Assembly (NCBI RefSeq): GCF_014084025.1
Contig: NZ_CP043682.1
Coordinates: forward strand, 835,582 to 899,581
Source of the DNA: Borrelia sp. A-FGy1
GTDB taxonomy: Bacteria > Spirochaetota > Spirochaetia > Borreliales > Borreliaceae
Direction: 5' to 3'
DNA: 64,000 nucleotides
Part shown: positions 45,338 to 56,438 of the stretch, in pieces
Layout: each line of letters begins with the position of its first letter
Numbering within the stretch: position 1 is the first letter of the stretch
The notes under the pieces: model-generated
The model's input: the letters and a program-made list of their open reading frames with translations, nothing else
The model's database searches: none
What the model was told of the DNA's origin: nothing
Made by a program: the position numbers and the translations under genes

Positions 45338-47827
45338 TTAGAAGAAAATGTTTAATTTTTTATAAACTTTATTTATTGTGGGTTTTATTGCAGAAAGTTT
45401 ATTAATATATTTTTGGTTGTCAATTAGACTTTTTATGCTGTTCATTGATTCTTCGATTGCTATTATAAAGCTCTTTTGAGGTTTCAACCAAAAGTTATCA
45501 GAATAATCACTTTTGAGCGATAAAAAGAGTACAGATTTTTTATTTGGATGTTGGACGAAATTCATAGTGCATTCTAAGATGTTTTTAACCTTATTAACTT
45601 CATTAATATTGATATTATTGTTTTCATACTTTTCTATAAGTGTCCAATCTAGTCCCATATTAGATACTATTCGTATTATTTCTATTAATTTTTTACTTTT
45701 AAATATTACTAAATCTTTATGTATTAATTTTACGTTAATTTTTTTAGTTGCTTGATTTTCTTTACTTGTTAATCTCTTTAAAATTAATTTTTTAGCTTCT
45801 GTTAAGGTAAGATCTATAAATTGAATGTTGTTTTCATTTTTAAAATTGAATTTCTTTTCACCAATAGTGATTTCATTTTCTAGTAAAGGTTTTTTTGTTT
45901 TTTTAAATGTAGATTTGTTATCTTTATTTAAAATTTTATTTTCTTTTATATGTTTTTTTATTTTATTTTCTTCAAATTCAATTTCATTGATCCATTCTTT
46001 TTTGAGTACTCCAATTGACCTGGCATATATTTTAGTTGTCTCTATTATTTCACCTGCAACAAAATATTTCACAGAATCTATATTAATAAGTGATCCAGGG
46101 TGTATTACTATATTTTGTGCTTTTATGGTTTTATATTTATTTTTTGAAGTTTTAAAGCAAATGTAGTCTCTCATGCCTCTCATTATAGATTTTAAATAAC
46201 CTTCCTTATCAATTTCAGGTTTATTTATTACTGGAATGTTGAGTCTACTTACAATATTTTCAAGTTGTTTTTGTATATTAATAATCTCTTCAAGTCCTTG
46301 TAAGTCTAAATAATTTTCTTTAGCAAATTCTTCTTTGTTTAAAGCTTTTTTGTAGTCTTCAAATATTTTAATAAAACCCATTAAATCTCCTAATGGGTTT
46401 TTATATTTTAAATGAGCTTGTCTAGCTTCTATTTCTTCGTTTTGAGGTAGCAAAAAAACTCCACTCGTAGAGAGGAAAGACAGTCCAATTGTAGTTGGGT
46501 ATATTGCCTGTTGGTAGTTAATCATTGCTTCAACCAAAGCCCTTGAGTGTATTGGTATTAAAGGAAATATGATCATGTATTTCCCAATTTCTGTAAGTTC
46601 GTTTTTGTCATTTATTGCATCTAAAGACTTTAGTATTTCACTTGCTGTTTGAATAGATTTAATGGAAGGCTTTGAGATAAAGTCAAACTTTGTGAAATTT
46701 TTAATTCCAATATCTGCCATTCTTAATATTACTTCAGATAGATCTGTCCTGTATATTTCTTCTTTTTGATAATCCTCTCTTAGTTGATATTCATCTCTTC
46801 TATATAATCTGTAACATGTGCCCTTTGAAAGTCTTCCTGCTCTTCCTGCTCTCTGAGTTGCAGATGCTTTTGAGATTGGCACCTCTTGCAATGAGTAAGT
46901 ATGCGTTTTCATCTGGAATCTATTTGTTTTTACTTTTCCGCTATCAATTACTATTTTAATGTTTTCAATTGTAATTGAAGTTTCTGCAATGTTTGTTGAT
47001 ACTATTATTTTTCTTTTATTCTTAGGTGTTGGCATAAATATTTGTTCTTGTGCTTCTTTTGCCATTCGACTATATAGAGGCAAAATAATTAAATCTTTCC
47101 TTAAATTTAAATTATTAATTTCTTTTATTGTTTCTTTTATTTCCTTTTCTCCAGATAGGAATATAAGGATATCACCTTCTTGTTTACTTTTAATTATGCT
47201 ACTAATTATTTCTTTTATTTTGAGTATCATGCCCTTTGGTGTATTAATTAAGGGAGGATTATATATTATTTGTACAGGGTAAGTGATTGTTTCTATATTA
47301 AGTATTGGTGCGTTGTTAAAATATTTTGAAAATATTTGTGTATTTATTGTTGCAGATGAAATTATAACTTTAAAATCATCTCTTTTTTTTAAAATATCCT
47401 TAATAAGGCCTAGTATAAAATCTATGTTTAAACTTCTTTCATGTGCCTCATCTATTATAATTACATCATATTCATAAAGAAGTGTGTCTTTTTTGAGTTC
47501 TTGTAAGAGTACACCATCAGTCATTAATTTAATTTTGGTTTTAGAGCTTATGATCTCTTGAAATCTTATTTTATAGCCTACTTCCTCTCCAAGATTTACT
47601 CCAATGTGTTTGGCAATGTATTCTGCTATTGATACAGTGGCTATTCTTCTTGGTTGTGTTACCCCAATTTTACCAAGCTTTGCAAAGCCTGCTTCATATA
47701 TTATTCTTGGTATTTGTGTGGTTTTCCCACTTCCTGTTGGACTTTCTACTATTAAAACATTATTTGACTTTAATAGTAGAATTAGTTCATCTTTGTATTT
47801 ATAAATAGGAAGCTCGAAATCGTTCAT
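45338..47827 (-). CDS. hrpA: DEAH-box RNA helicase HrpA
   Basis: 829 residues. ESPTGSGKTTQIPRI (motif I), DEAHERSLNIDF (II), SSATINTQIF (III), then STNIAETSITI and QRAGRAGRLSKG (V and VI), followed by winged-helix and HA2-type regions. It is shorter than E. coli HrpA (about 1300 residues) because it ends after a shortened C-terminal region. In B. burgdorferi HrpA has been linked to global gene expression control and mouse infectivity. The start is nine bases after the topA stop on the same strand. Confidence 0.93.
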   Translation of the reverse strand: MNDFELPIYKYKDELILLLKSNNVLIVESPTGSGKTTQIPRIIYEAGFAKLGKIGVTQPRRIATVSIAEYIAKHIGVNLGEEVGYKIRFQEIISSKTKIKLMTDGVLLQELKKDTLLYEYDVIIIDEAHERSLNIDFILGLIKDILKKRDDFKVIISSATINTQIFSKYFNNAPILNIETITYPVQIIYNPPLINTPKGMILKIKEIISSIIKSKQEGDILIFLSGEKEIKETIKEINNLNLRKDLIILPLYSRMAKEAQEQIFMPTPKNKRKIIVSTNIAETSITIENIKIVIDSGKVKTNRFQMKTHTYSLQEVPISKASATQRAGRAGRLSKGTCYRLYRRDEYQLREDYQKEEIYRTDLSEVILRMADIGIKNFTKFDFISKPSIKSIQTASEILKSLDAINDKNELTEIGKYMIIFPLIPIHSRALVEAMINYQQAIYPTTIGLSFLSTSGVFLLPQNEEIEARQAHLKYKNPLGDLMGFIKIFEDYKKALNKEEFAKENYLDLQGLEEIINIQKQLENIVSRLNIPVINKPEIDKEGYLKSIMRGMRDYICFKTSKNKYKTIKAQNIVIHPGSLINIDSVKYFVAGEIIETTKIYARSIGVLKKEWINEIEFEENKIKKHIKENKILNKDNKSTFKKTKKPLLENEITIGEKKFNFKNENNIQFIDLTLTEAKKLILKRLTSKENQATKKINVKLIHKDLVIFKSKKLIEIIRIVSNMGLDWTLIEKYENNNININEVNKVKNILECTMNFVQHPNKKSVLFLSLKSDYSDNFWLKPQKSFIIAIEESMNSIKSLIDNQKYINKLSAIKPTINKVYKKLNIFF

Positions 47828-47836
47828 GTTTTAGCT

Positions 47837-50374
47837 TTACATTAACCCAAAAACATAAGTTGCATCTATTTGATTAAGATCAATGTTATTGGGCAAATCA
47901 ACCTTTTTTCTCTTAATTTTAGCATAGAACTTATTGTTTTGTTTGTAAATGTAAATTTTATTTCTAACTTTATTTTTTGATAAGGGTATTGATTTTACAA
48001 TAATTCCGTTTTTTTCTAATTTTTCATCTAAAAGTTTAATAGATTCTTCTAGTGTTATTTCATATGCTTTTATGTCTTTTTTGAGAGGGCATATTATGCT
48101 GTTAGTTTCAGTTTTAATATAATCTCCAAAAATGCCAGTTGTAGCAATTATTTTTTCATTGGTTTTTGGATATTCTCCAATTACTTTTGGAAGTGAAAGT
48201 AGCTTGAGCGCCAGATCTAAGTTTATATTTTCATATTCTATGTTTTTTGTTGATACCTTTTTAGCTTTAATTATTTTAGGTTTTTTGAGTTTTCCAGTTT
48301 TTGTGAATTCTTGTGGAGCATGGATATCTTCTCCAAGTTGGATAAGCCCTCCATATTTTGAGTTTTTATATACTACATTAAGTCCTGTTTCAGGATCAAT
48401 TCCTAGTATGTTAGGTTGTATTTCTTTCTCTTCTATTATTTTTTTTATTTCTTCTTCTTTATACAGATTTTCTAAGGGAGTTGTAATGTTTATAGAATAA
48501 TTATTCCCATTAGAAATTAGATAAGGTCCAAATTTACCAATGTTTATTGCATAGTTAAATGTTTTATTATTTTTATATTCATAAACTGTTCTAAACTCTC
48601 CGGAACTAATAATAGGCTCTATTTTATCTACTGTATTTTTAAGACCTTTATCTCCATTATAGAATTGGCTTAAATATTTTATTTTGTCTAATTTACCTAC
48701 TGCGATTTTATCTAAGTTTTCTTCCATTAGGGATGTAAACTTTACTTCAATTAGTAATGGAAAGTATTTTTCTAAAAGCTTTACAACAGCAGCTCCTTTT
48801 ATTGTTGGTATTAGTGTGTTATTTTGTTTAAATACATATTCTCTTTCAAGAAGTGTTGAGATAATAGTGGAATAAGTGGAGGGACGTCCTATTCCTTCTT
48901 TTTCAAGTTTTTGCACAAGGGTAGCTTCTGTGTATCTTAATGGAGGTTTTGTTTCATGTTCTTCTGGTTTTATATTTAGTATTATAAATTTATCACCTTC
49001 TTTAATTAGAGAAAAATCTATAGTGCTGTTTTCGTAAGGTTCTCTACTGTTTTTAAGAAATCCGTCAAAAATTATTTTTGTAAAATTTGATTTAAAAGTT
49101 AATATTTTATATTTAAATGTTATTTTAATAATTTCTTTTATCGAGTTTGCCATCATTGATTCAATGGTTCTATCCCATATGATCTTGTATATTTCTCTGG
49201 CAGTTTCGCTTTCTGTTTTTATATTTTGAGGAGAAGTAAACATTTCAGAAGGTCTTATAGCTTCGTGTGCATCTTGAGCCATTTTTGATTTAGAATATAT
49301 TCGATCATTTATTTCTAAGTATTTTTCTCCATATTTTTCTTTTATAATAGTTTTAATTTTTTCCCTTGCACTTTTTGCAATGTTATAAGAGTCTGTCCTA
49401 ATATAGGTTATGTAACCACTTTCATATAGTTTTTGTGCGTAACTCATAATTTGTTTTGTACTTATTTTGAGTCGCCTATTTACTTCTTGTTGAAGTGATG
49501 ACGTAATGAATGGTCTAGGGGGAATTTGTTTTACTTCTTTTGTTTCAATTGAGATTATCTCAATTTTTTTTGCTTGTTTTAATTCCTTTACAAGTTTATC
49601 CATCAATGTTTTATCTATTAAAATTGTTTTATTAGAATTTTGTAGTAATCCTGTTTCATTTATAAAATCTTTGCTTTCAGCTACATTTTTATTTTCAATT
49701 TTGTCTATTATTGTTTTTACTTGGATATCATTTTTGCTATGTTTACATTCAATTGAAATTGAGTAATAGTTAGCTTTCTTAAAATTTATTCTTGTTTTTT
49801 CTTTTTCTATGATTAATTTAAGGCCAACAGATTGCACTCTACCTGCTGAGAGACCATAAGCAATTTTTTTCCAAAGTAAGGGAGATATTGTGTACCCATA
49901 AAGTCTGTCTAGTATTCTTCTTGTTTCTCCAGCATTAACGAGATCCATATCAATTTTTCTTGTATTTTTAAGTGAGTCAATTATTGCGCTTTTTGTAATT
50001 TCATGAAAAACCATTCTTTTGTAATTTTTAATTTTTAAAACTTCTTTTAGGTGAAATGCAATTGTTTCTCCCTCTCTGTCTTGGTCAGTAGCAAGATATA
50101 TTTCATTTTTTCCTTTTATAAGCTTTTTAAGCTTTTCAATTACTATTCTTTTATTATTTGGAATTATATAAAGAGGCTTAAAGTCATGTTTATAATCTAT
50201 AGACAAAGCGGCCCATTCGAATTTTTTATATTCTTCAGGTATTTCTTTAGCGCTATTTGGTAAATCTCTTATATGTCCTATACAGGCTTCTACTAGAAAT
50301 GAATTATCAAGATATTTTTTTATTGTTATTGCCTTTGTAGGTGATTCTACTATTATTAATCTTTCTTGTTGCAT
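47837..50374 (-). CDS. topA: DNA topoisomerase I
   Basis: Type IA enzyme relaxing negative supercoils. 845 residues. Toprim domain at the start ([33 protein letters not shown]), active-site Tyr in [16 protein letters not shown]. After about residue 600, instead of four-cysteine zinc fingers it has topoisomerase C-terminal repeats ([30 protein letters not shown]). It is divergent from sbcD by 75 bases and followed by hrpA. Confidence 0.96.
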   Translation of the reverse strand: MQQERLIIVESPTKAITIKKYLDNSFLVEACIGHIRDLPNSAKEIPEEYKKFEWAALSIDYKHDFKPLYIIPNNKRIVIEKLKKLIKGKNEIYLATDQDREGETIAFHLKEVLKIKNYKRMVFHEITKSAIIDSLKNTRKIDMDLVNAGETRRILDRLYGYTISPLLWKKIAYGLSAGRVQSVGLKLIIEKEKTRINFKKANYYSISIECKHSKNDIQVKTIIDKIENKNVAESKDFINETGLLQNSNKTILIDKTLMDKLVKELKQAKKIEIISIETKEVKQIPPRPFITSSLQQEVNRRLKISTKQIMSYAQKLYESGYITYIRTDSYNIAKSAREKIKTIIKEKYGEKYLEINDRIYSKSKMAQDAHEAIRPSEMFTSPQNIKTESETAREIYKIIWDRTIESMMANSIKEIIKITFKYKILTFKSNFTKIIFDGFLKNSREPYENSTIDFSLIKEGDKFIILNIKPEEHETKPPLRYTEATLVQKLEKEGIGRPSTYSTIISTLLEREYVFKQNNTLIPTIKGAAVVKLLEKYFPLLIEVKFTSLMEENLDKIAVGKLDKIKYLSQFYNGDKGLKNTVDKIEPIISSGEFRTVYEYKNNKTFNYAINIGKFGPYLISNGNNYSINITTPLENLYKEEEIKKIIEEKEIQPNILGIDPETGLNVVYKNSKYGGLIQLGEDIHAPQEFTKTGKLKKPKIIKAKKVSTKNIEYENINLDLALKLLSLPKVIGEYPKTNEKIIATTGIFGDYIKTETNSIICPLKKDIKAYEITLEESIKLLDEKLEKNGIIVKSIPLSKNKVRNKIYIYKQNNKFYAKIKRKKVDLPNNIDLNQIDATYVFGLM

Positions 50375-50449
50375 ATTTCCCTTATATTTTTATAATATAA
50401 CATAATGTATAAATTGTTATAATCTTTTAAAAAAAATGATGTGACATTT

Positions 50450-51682
50450 ATGAAGAGTTATAGAGCTTTACATACATCTGACTGGCATATGGGTAAGAAG
50501 CTTGGGCATTTTTATAGAATTGACGAGCAACAAAAATTTTTAAATTTTTTATTGAAATTTATTAAAAATGAAAGTATTGATCTTTTACTTGTTGCTGGTG
50601 ATGTATATGATTCAAAGAGGCCTGGGCTAGAAGAGCAAAAATTAATAAATGATTTTTTTTATGAATTATCTTTTACTTCTTGTAAATGGTGTGTAGTTAT
50701 TTCAGGTAACCATGATAAGAAAGAGTATTTTAATATTAATAAAAAGATATTCTCGAAGTTTAATTTTTTTTTAATTACGGAAGATAAACTTATTGATCAA
50801 GTAATCTTTTTAAAAGATGATGATGAAGTTCAATTTATTGTTGCTTGTATACCTTATATAAATGAAAGATTTATTTTAAATCAGAAATATAGGGACATAG
50901 AGCTTAATGGTAATGCATTTTTTCAAAAACTTGAGTATGCATATCGAGATAAAATAGCAAATATTATTAGTTCTCTTGATATTAAGTATCATAGTGTTCC
51001 TAAAATTTTGATTGCACATGCTTTTTTTTGTAACACAAGAAGTGTTAGTATTATTGGCAATAGCTTTATTATTCCTGTTAGTGTTTTTGGAGATAAGTTC
51101 TCTTATGTTGCTCTTGGTCATATACATGATTTTAGGAGATTAAAGTCTAATATTGTTTATTCAGGGTCTCCGATTCAGTATTCATTTGGCGAGGATAAAA
51201 ATAAATATATTAATATTTTGTTTTTCAATGGTGGTAAGTTGGTATCGCAGGATAAGGTTTTACTTCCTGTATATGGCGAGTTGCATTTTTTGCGAGGTTA
51301 TTTTAATGAGATTTTGATTGAATTGCATAAAATTAAAGAAAAGTTTCCATATCTTTGCTACTTAAAAATTGAGATTAATGAGAGAATAGAAACTGAGCTT
51401 GAAGAACAGATATACAGTTTAGCAAAATCAAGCTTAATTAAAATATTTGATATTTATTATGATTTATCAAATATAGAAGATAATTCTTTAGAGCCAGGAA
51501 CAAAGTTAATTAGTAAAGAAGAGGTATTGAGTAGGGATGAAAAGTATTTTTTTCAAGAAAAGTTGAAAAGAGATATTATTAATGGTTTTAGAAGGGGAAG
51601 CAAATTTAAAGAAGAAGAGCTTGTTGCTCTTTTTGAAGAAATATTGCTTAGGGGAAAAGCAGGAGAATATGAGAATAAATAA
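50450..51682 (+). CDS. sbcD: SbcD (Mre11-type) nuclease subunit
   Basis: 410 residues from ATG 50450 (GTG 50441 also in frame). Metal-binding phosphoesterase motifs are complete: HTSDWHMGK, VAGDVYDSKRPG, SGNHDKKEY, IAHAFF and ALGHIHDF. It forms the SbcCD complex that opens hairpins and processes double-strand ends; this matters in Borrelia, whose telomeres are covalently closed hairpins. A -10-like TATAAT lies at 50418-50423. sbcC overlaps its 3' end by 14 bases. Confidence 0.94.
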   Translation: MKSYRALHTSDWHMGKKLGHFYRIDEQQKFLNFLLKFIKNESIDLLLVAGDVYDSKRPGLEEQKLINDFFYELSFTSCKWCVVISGNHDKKEYFNINKKIFSKFNFFLITEDKLIDQVIFLKDDDEVQFIVACIPYINERFILNQKYRDIELNGNAFFQKLEYAYRDKIANIISSLDIKYHSVPKILIAHAFFCNTRSVSIIGNSFIIPVSVFGDKFSYVALGHIHDFRRLKSNIVYSGSPIQYSFGEDKNKYINILFFNGGKLVSQDKVLLPVYGELHFLRGYFNEILIELHKIKEKFPYLCYLKIEINERIETELEEQIYSLAKSSLIKIFDIYYDLSNIEDNSLEPGTKLISKEEVLSRDEKYFFQEKLKRDIINGFRRGSKFKEEELVALFEEILLRGKAGEYENK

Positions 51683-54524
51683 GCTTATATTTAAAAATAT
51701 AGCTTCTTATAAAGGAGAATATGAGATAAATTTTGATGTTCCTATTCTAAAAAATTCTGGAATCTTTTTGATTTCTGGGAATACTGGATCTGGTAAGAGT
51801 ACCATCCTTGACTGTATAACTCTTGCTCTTTATGCAAGAGTTTATAGACTTGATAAGAATATTTCAGATGCAATTTCTAAAGGGTTTGATAATGCTTATG
51901 TTAAACTTACTTTTACTGTTTCTAGAAAAATTTATGAATCATTCATTGAGCTTAATGTAAAGCAAAAGGAGACTCCTAAAAATATGCTATTAAGAAGCCT
52001 TAGTGATAATAATTATATTGAAAATAGAGAAGATGTTTTAGCATATATAAGGAGTCTTTGTAGGTTAAATTTTGAGCAGTTTTGTCAGACTGTTATATTA
52101 CCTCAAGGCAATTTTCAAGAATTTTTGACTTCTAAACCAAAAATTAAGACAGCAATAATTGATAATATTTTTAATTTAAAAAAGTATGATGATATAGAAT
52201 TTTTTTTAAGGAGAGAATTTGAATTTACAAATTTGAATATAGAAAAATTGGAATTTATAGAGTTAGAAGAGAAAAATAGAATAGATAATAATAAGAGTAA
52301 ATTAAATAGGTTAACTAATCTTTTGGATTTGATTGATATCAAAAAGCTAAGGGAAAGTCTTGAGAAGGTTTATAAATTAATATTTATTTGCGACAAAATA
52401 ATTAAGAACATTCAAAAGTATTTAGATGTAGAGAATAGGATAGATAATTTAGAGCTAGAGCTATCTTCTACTATTAAGAGTAAAGAGGATTTAGATTATG
52501 AGTATTCTTTACATGAAAACATCAGAGCAAAGGTAGGAGAAGGTCTTAAATTTTACAATTCTTATGAGTTTTTAAATTTAGAAGATTTAATTAAAAGTCA
52601 AATTCAGTTTCTTAATGATAAAAATATGCTTTTATTTAAGCTTTCAAGTGTTAAAAGAAATTTAGAAGAATTAAAATATTTAAACTTAAATATCCTTAAG
52701 TTTAATTATGTAAAAGAATTATATTATGAAAATTTTCTTTTTTCTTCTGAGGTGAATGTTGATGACGAGAGTACTTATGAAAAATTGAACATAGAAAAAC
52801 TTCAGTTGGAAGAGCAAAGGGAAAAGCTATTAGAAGAACAGACAAGAAAGAATATAGAGCTTAAAAGTAGTATTAATGTAAAAGAAGTAACATTTGATTT
52901 TGATAAATATATTTATTATGAGGCATTAAAATTATTTAAATGCTTTATTGAAGAGTTGATATTAAAATATAAATGTGAATTAGATTTATTTATAGAATCA
53001 AATTTTAATACATTAAAAGATATTAAAATCGATATTAAGATAGATTTATATAAAAGAATATTAAAAGATTTAATTAAAAATAAAGAATCTATTGATAAAG
53101 ATATAGATAGTCTTAAGTTTATTGAAGATGAATATTATACATACCAAGGAAAGGAACAATTAAAAGCTAGTAGCTTAGATTATGTTTTAGAGATAAATAC
53201 TAGGCTTCAAGTTTTGCAATCTAAGCTAGATGACATTAATGCAGAAATATTAAATGAAAGAGCAAATAAAATTAGGCGAGAAAATCAGATTTCAGAATTT
53301 AATAATAAAAATGCAGAAATTTTAAAAGTAATAGGTAACAATCTGTTCAATAGATATATAGATTATTCTGACAAAAATAAGATTTTGATTTTTGAAAATA
53401 AGCTTAAAGAAGTTGAAATTTTAAAATTGACTTTAAGTGATTTAAATTCAAAAATTGATTTTAAAGAAATAGAGATTAAAGAAAATCTAGATAAGATAAA
53501 AAATTTGTTATCTAAAATTAACTTAAGTATAAATTTAGATGATCCTATTTTATTGGAGAAAGGATTTGAAAAATTTTTAAGCGATAAAAATAAATTGAAT
53601 GATGAGTATTTAAGAGTAGATTCAATTTTAAGCAATATAAACAATTCAAAGCTTAGACTTGAAAGTCAAATTGAATTTATGAAGCAAAGTAAAGTAAGTT
53701 TGAGAGATGAGCTTGAGAAAGAATTAAATGAATTTAATACTAATTTTCTGGATTTAAAAGCGTCAATTCAAGATAGTTTTGAAGGTAAAGAATATATTTT
53801 TTCTTTTGATTCTTTTAAACCTAACAGAGACAGTTTGGATTACTTTTTGAGATTGAAATCTAATTTTATGTCTAAAATTGAAATTTTATCCAAGGATATT
53901 AGTCATTATGAGTCAAACTTTTTAAATTTACAGGCTTTGAAAGAAGAACTCAATAATCAGAAAATTAATATAGAGAGCGTTCAGAAGGAGTTAATAAATT
54001 TGAATGAAAGAAGGGAAAAGTTGGAAATTTTAAGGAAAGTTATAACTACTTCTCCTAGCTTAAAGTATTATGTTCAGAGTTTTTTAATTGAAGAAATATT
54101 AAAAATATCAAATAAAAGATATTTAAGTGTTATTCTTCCTGATTTTGAGCTTCAAATTAATTCGGGAAGTAAAGATTTTGATTTTTTAGTTAAAAGCAGA
54201 AGGGATGGGGGGATGACTCGTAGTGTAAAGACTCTTTCTGGAGGTGAAAAGTTTCTTGTTTCTTTATCGCTGTCTCTAGCACTCTCAGATATGATAAGAG
54301 ATAGTGAACTTAAAATAGAAGCATTTTTCCTTGATGAAGGCTTTGGAAGCCTTGATGAAGATACCTTAAAAATGGTTATTCCAAAAATTTCTGATTTTCA
54401 ACAAGTTGATGGTCGTCAGATAGGTATAATTTCTCATGTTGCTTATTTGAAAGAAGAGATTAAAGCAAAAATAACGATAAGTAAGATATCGAAAATTTCT
54501 AATATTTCTATAGAAAGTTTTTAA
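51669..54524 (+). CDS. sbcC: SbcC (Rad50-type) ATPase subunit without a CxxC hook
   Basis: 951 residues from ATG 51669, with AGGAG at 51661-51665. The upstream in-frame start would lie inside sbcD. Walker A GNTGSGKSTILD, Q-loop region FCQTVILPQGNFQEFL, signature LSGGEKFLVSLSLSLALS, and Walker B FFLDEGFGSLDEDT. The middle is a long coiled coil of about 600 residues. No CxxC motif occurs anywhere in the coiled coil, so the zinc hook of other SbcC and Rad50 proteins is missing. Coupled to sbcD. Confidence 0.93.
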   Translation: MRINKLIFKNIASYKGEYEINFDVPILKNSGIFLISGNTGSGKSTILDCITLALYARVYRLDKNISDAISKGFDNAYVKLTFTVSRKIYESFIELNVKQKETPKNMLLRSLSDNNYIENREDVLAYIRSLCRLNFEQFCQTVILPQGNFQEFLTSKPKIKTAIIDNIFNLKKYDDIEFFLRREFEFTNLNIEKLEFIELEEKNRIDNNKSKLNRLTNLLDLIDIKKLRESLEKVYKLIFICDKIIKNIQKYLDVENRIDNLELELSSTIKSKEDLDYEYSLHENIRAKVGEGLKFYNSYEFLNLEDLIKSQIQFLNDKNMLLFKLSSVKRNLEELKYLNLNILKFNYVKELYYENFLFSSEVNVDDESTYEKLNIEKLQLEEQREKLLEEQTRKNIELKSSINVKEVTFDFDKYIYYEALKLFKCFIEELILKYKCELDLFIESNFNTLKDIKIDIKIDLYKRILKDLIKNKESIDKDIDSLKFIEDEYYTYQGKEQLKASSLDYVLEINTRLQVLQSKLDDINAEILNERANKIRRENQISEFNNKNAEILKVIGNNLFNRYIDYSDKNKILIFENKLKEVEILKLTLSDLNSKIDFKEIEIKENLDKIKNLLSKINLSINLDDPILLEKGFEKFLSDKNKLNDEYLRVDSILSNINNSKLRLESQIEFMKQSKVSLRDELEKELNEFNTNFLDLKASIQDSFEGKEYIFSFDSFKPNRDSLDYFLRLKSNFMSKIEILSKDISHYESNFLNLQALKEELNNQKINIESVQKELINLNERREKLEILRKVITTSPSLKYYVQSFLIEEILKISNKRYLSVILPDFELQINSGSKDFDFLVKSRRDGGMTRSVKTLSGGEKFLVSLSLSLALSDMIRDSELKIEAFFLDEGFGSLDEDTLKMVIPKISDFQQVDGRQIGIISHVAYLKEEIKAKITISKISKISNISIESF

Positions 54525-54570
54525 ATTTTTATTATATACTTAATTTGAGTTTTAAAAATAAGGATTTTAC

Positions 54571-55503
54571 ATGGGATGCTATGCGGTAATTGATGTTGGA
54601 GGTACTAGTACTAAATATTCCTTAGCAGATAGTGGAGGTAATTTTCTTGATAAGCAAGAAGTTAGATCGGGTACTACTCCTGATGAACAAGTTGATATTT
54701 TGGTCAATATAATTAATTTCTATAAAAGAGAAGAAAATGTTAAAGGAGTTGCTATTTGCATGCCTGGATTTGTTGATCCTAAAGGAATTGTTATTAGAGT
54801 AAATGCCATTAAGGGGTTTGTTAATTATCCTTTAAAAGAAAATCTAGAAGCTTTAACGGGTATTAATGTTGAGATTGAAAATGATGCTAATTGTGTTGCT
54901 TTAGCTGAGAAATTTAAAGGCAATGCTATTTATTCTAATGATTTTATTGCTTTGACTCTTGGAACAGGCATTGGTGCTGGAATATTCATGAATGGAAAAC
55001 TTTTAAGAGGGCATTCTTTTATGTCTGGTGAGATAGGGTTTATGATTACTAGAGGTCTTGATAATAATATCCCTTTTAAGTGTAGGTGGGAGTCTATAGC
55101 CTCTGTTGCGTCTTTAAGAAAGAGAGTTGCAGAACGCTTAGAAAAAGACTTAAATAAAGTATCTGGAGAATATGTTTTTGAACTTGCTGATTGTGGGAAT
55201 AGTCATGCTAGGGATGAAGTTGAAAAATTTTTTGAAACTTTATCATTTGGAATTTTTAATTTGACTTTTATTTTAAATCCTGAAAAAATTTTGATTGGGG
55301 GAGGAATAAGTGCAAGATCTGATTTAATAAGTAATATATATAAAAAATTAGAAAATTTATGGTCTATGGAATTGGCTAGTGTTTATGATGATGATATCAG
55401 GAAACTTGTTAAACTTGAGACAACTAAATTTAATAATGATTCTGGTAAAATTGGAGCATTATATCATTATTTTGTTGAAAATAATTTGTTATATAACATA
55501 TAA
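54571..55503 (+). CDS. ROK-family sugar kinase-like protein
   Basis: 310 residues. AVIDVGGTSTKYSLAD (ATP site), GVAICMPGFVDP, IENDANCVALAE and LTLGTGIGAGIFMNGKLLRG are clear ROK motifs, with a conserved Asp in ENDANC. There is no N-terminal helix-turn-helix, so it is a kinase-type rather than repressor-type member, despite the xylR name used for this locus in old annotation as I recall. The His and Cys cluster (CxCGxxGC) of typical ROK glucokinases is reduced to GEIGFM and one Cys in FKCRWES. Ribosome binding site AAGGA. Confidence 0.88.
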   Translation: MGCYAVIDVGGTSTKYSLADSGGNFLDKQEVRSGTTPDEQVDILVNIINFYKREENVKGVAICMPGFVDPKGIVIRVNAIKGFVNYPLKENLEALTGINVEIENDANCVALAEKFKGNAIYSNDFIALTLGTGIGAGIFMNGKLLRGHSFMSGEIGFMITRGLDNNIPFKCRWESIASVASLRKRVAERLEKDLNKVSGEYVFELADCGNSHARDEVEKFFETLSFGIFNLTFILNPEKILIGGGISARSDLISNIYKKLENLWSMELASVYDDDIRKLVKLETTKFNNDSGKIGALYHYFVENNLLYNI

Positions 55504-55536
55504 TTTTATAAAAGATTATGATTTTTAATTTATGAG

Positions 55537-55584
55537 TCTAATATATTAATTACTATTTTTAATTAGTGTTAAAAATATATTAGA
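55537..55584. terminator. Inverted repeat between convergent genes, possible bidirectional terminator
   Basis: TCTAATATATT (55537-55547) pairs with AATATATTAGA (55574-55584), an 11-bp stem with an inner ACTA/TAGT pairing. It lies between the ROK gene and the minus-strand lipoprotein gene, where both transcripts must end. The stem is nearly all A-T and lacks a strong T-run on the plus strand, so efficiency is uncertain. Confidence 0.45.
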
Positions 55585-55625
55585 ATTAAAAAAGTATGCA
55601 TTTTAGCAGAATAATCTTTTTATTC

Positions 55626-56438
55626 TTATTTTTTTTTAAAAAATAAAGTTGATATGAATTCTTTAACACTTTCTTTTTTAATCTTAAATTCAAGTTCTAC
55701 AGTGTTTTTATCTTGTATCTTAGAGTTTATAGGACTTGAAATTATTATTTTTGTTGTACTTTTTATTAGAGTTGGTATTAATTTTTTTGATAAAATAGAT
55801 AGTATTGCAGGATTTTTAGTTTTTAAATAGGCTTTTAAATTATAGTCAATTTCATTTTCACTATTTCCAAAAAGAGTTGCTCTATTAAAAGGAATTAAAT
55901 TTTTTTTATTTATATTATTTGGTATTAATAAAGAGATATCTTTAATCCAAAAGAATATTTCGTTTTTCTCAAGTATATCGATTTGTGTTGTTAAGATATT
56001 TTCGTTTTTATATACTGTTTCTTTTTGATTTATTAGAAATCCTCTTTTGTCTTTAGTAGGAGTAATATATATATTTGAGTTTTTAATTTTCCATTTTGGA
56101 TTTATTAACAAGTTGCCTTTAGATTCAAAGTTTGAATTATTTTGTATTCCCCAGAAAATATTTTTGGGAAAATTACCTGTTATTATTGAAGAAAAGCTTT
56201 CTGGATTTTTTGTATAACTTAAATATAAATTACCAAAGGAATTAATTCCAATTTTGTGTTTAAAGCTTAAATCATCGTAGATAAATCTGTTTTTTGATAT
56301 ATCTATATACGCGTATATATCTGAAAAGGGATCTAATAACATGATTGAAGATATTTTATTTTTAGGTGAATGGTAAGTTAAGGTTGAGCATCCTACAAAA
56401 AGAATGAATGTAAAAATTTTATCAATTAACTTGTGCAT
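55626..56438 (-). CDS. Lipoprotein of unknown function (about BB0832)
   Basis: 270 residues. The signal ends in LFVGC (Cys17), a lipobox. The rest is basic with alternating strands and shows no family I recognise; [20 protein letters not shown] may form a beta-sandwich start. Its start overlaps the ileS stop by 13 bases, so it is translated from the ileS mRNA. It also lies at the convergent junction with the ROK gene. Confidence 0.72.
   Translation of the reverse strand: MHKLIDKIFTFILFVGCSTLTYHSPKNKISSIMLLDPFSDIYAYIDISKNRFIYDDLSFKHKIGINSFGNLYLSYTKNPESFSSIITGNFPKNIFWGIQNNSNFESKGNLLINPKWKIKNSNIYITPTKDKRGFLINQKETVYKNENILTTQIDILEKNEIFFWIKDISLLIPNNINKKNLIPFNRATLFGNSENEIDYNLKAYLKTKNPAILSILSKKLIPTLIKSTTKIIISSPINSKIQDKNTVELEFKIKKESVKEFISTLFFKKK

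Noticed and set aside
45825-46166. Hydrophobic plus-strand frames opposite hrpA and topA
   Set aside because: Leu/Phe/Ile-rich frames arise from A-rich coding on the other strand; no start signals or conserved motifs.
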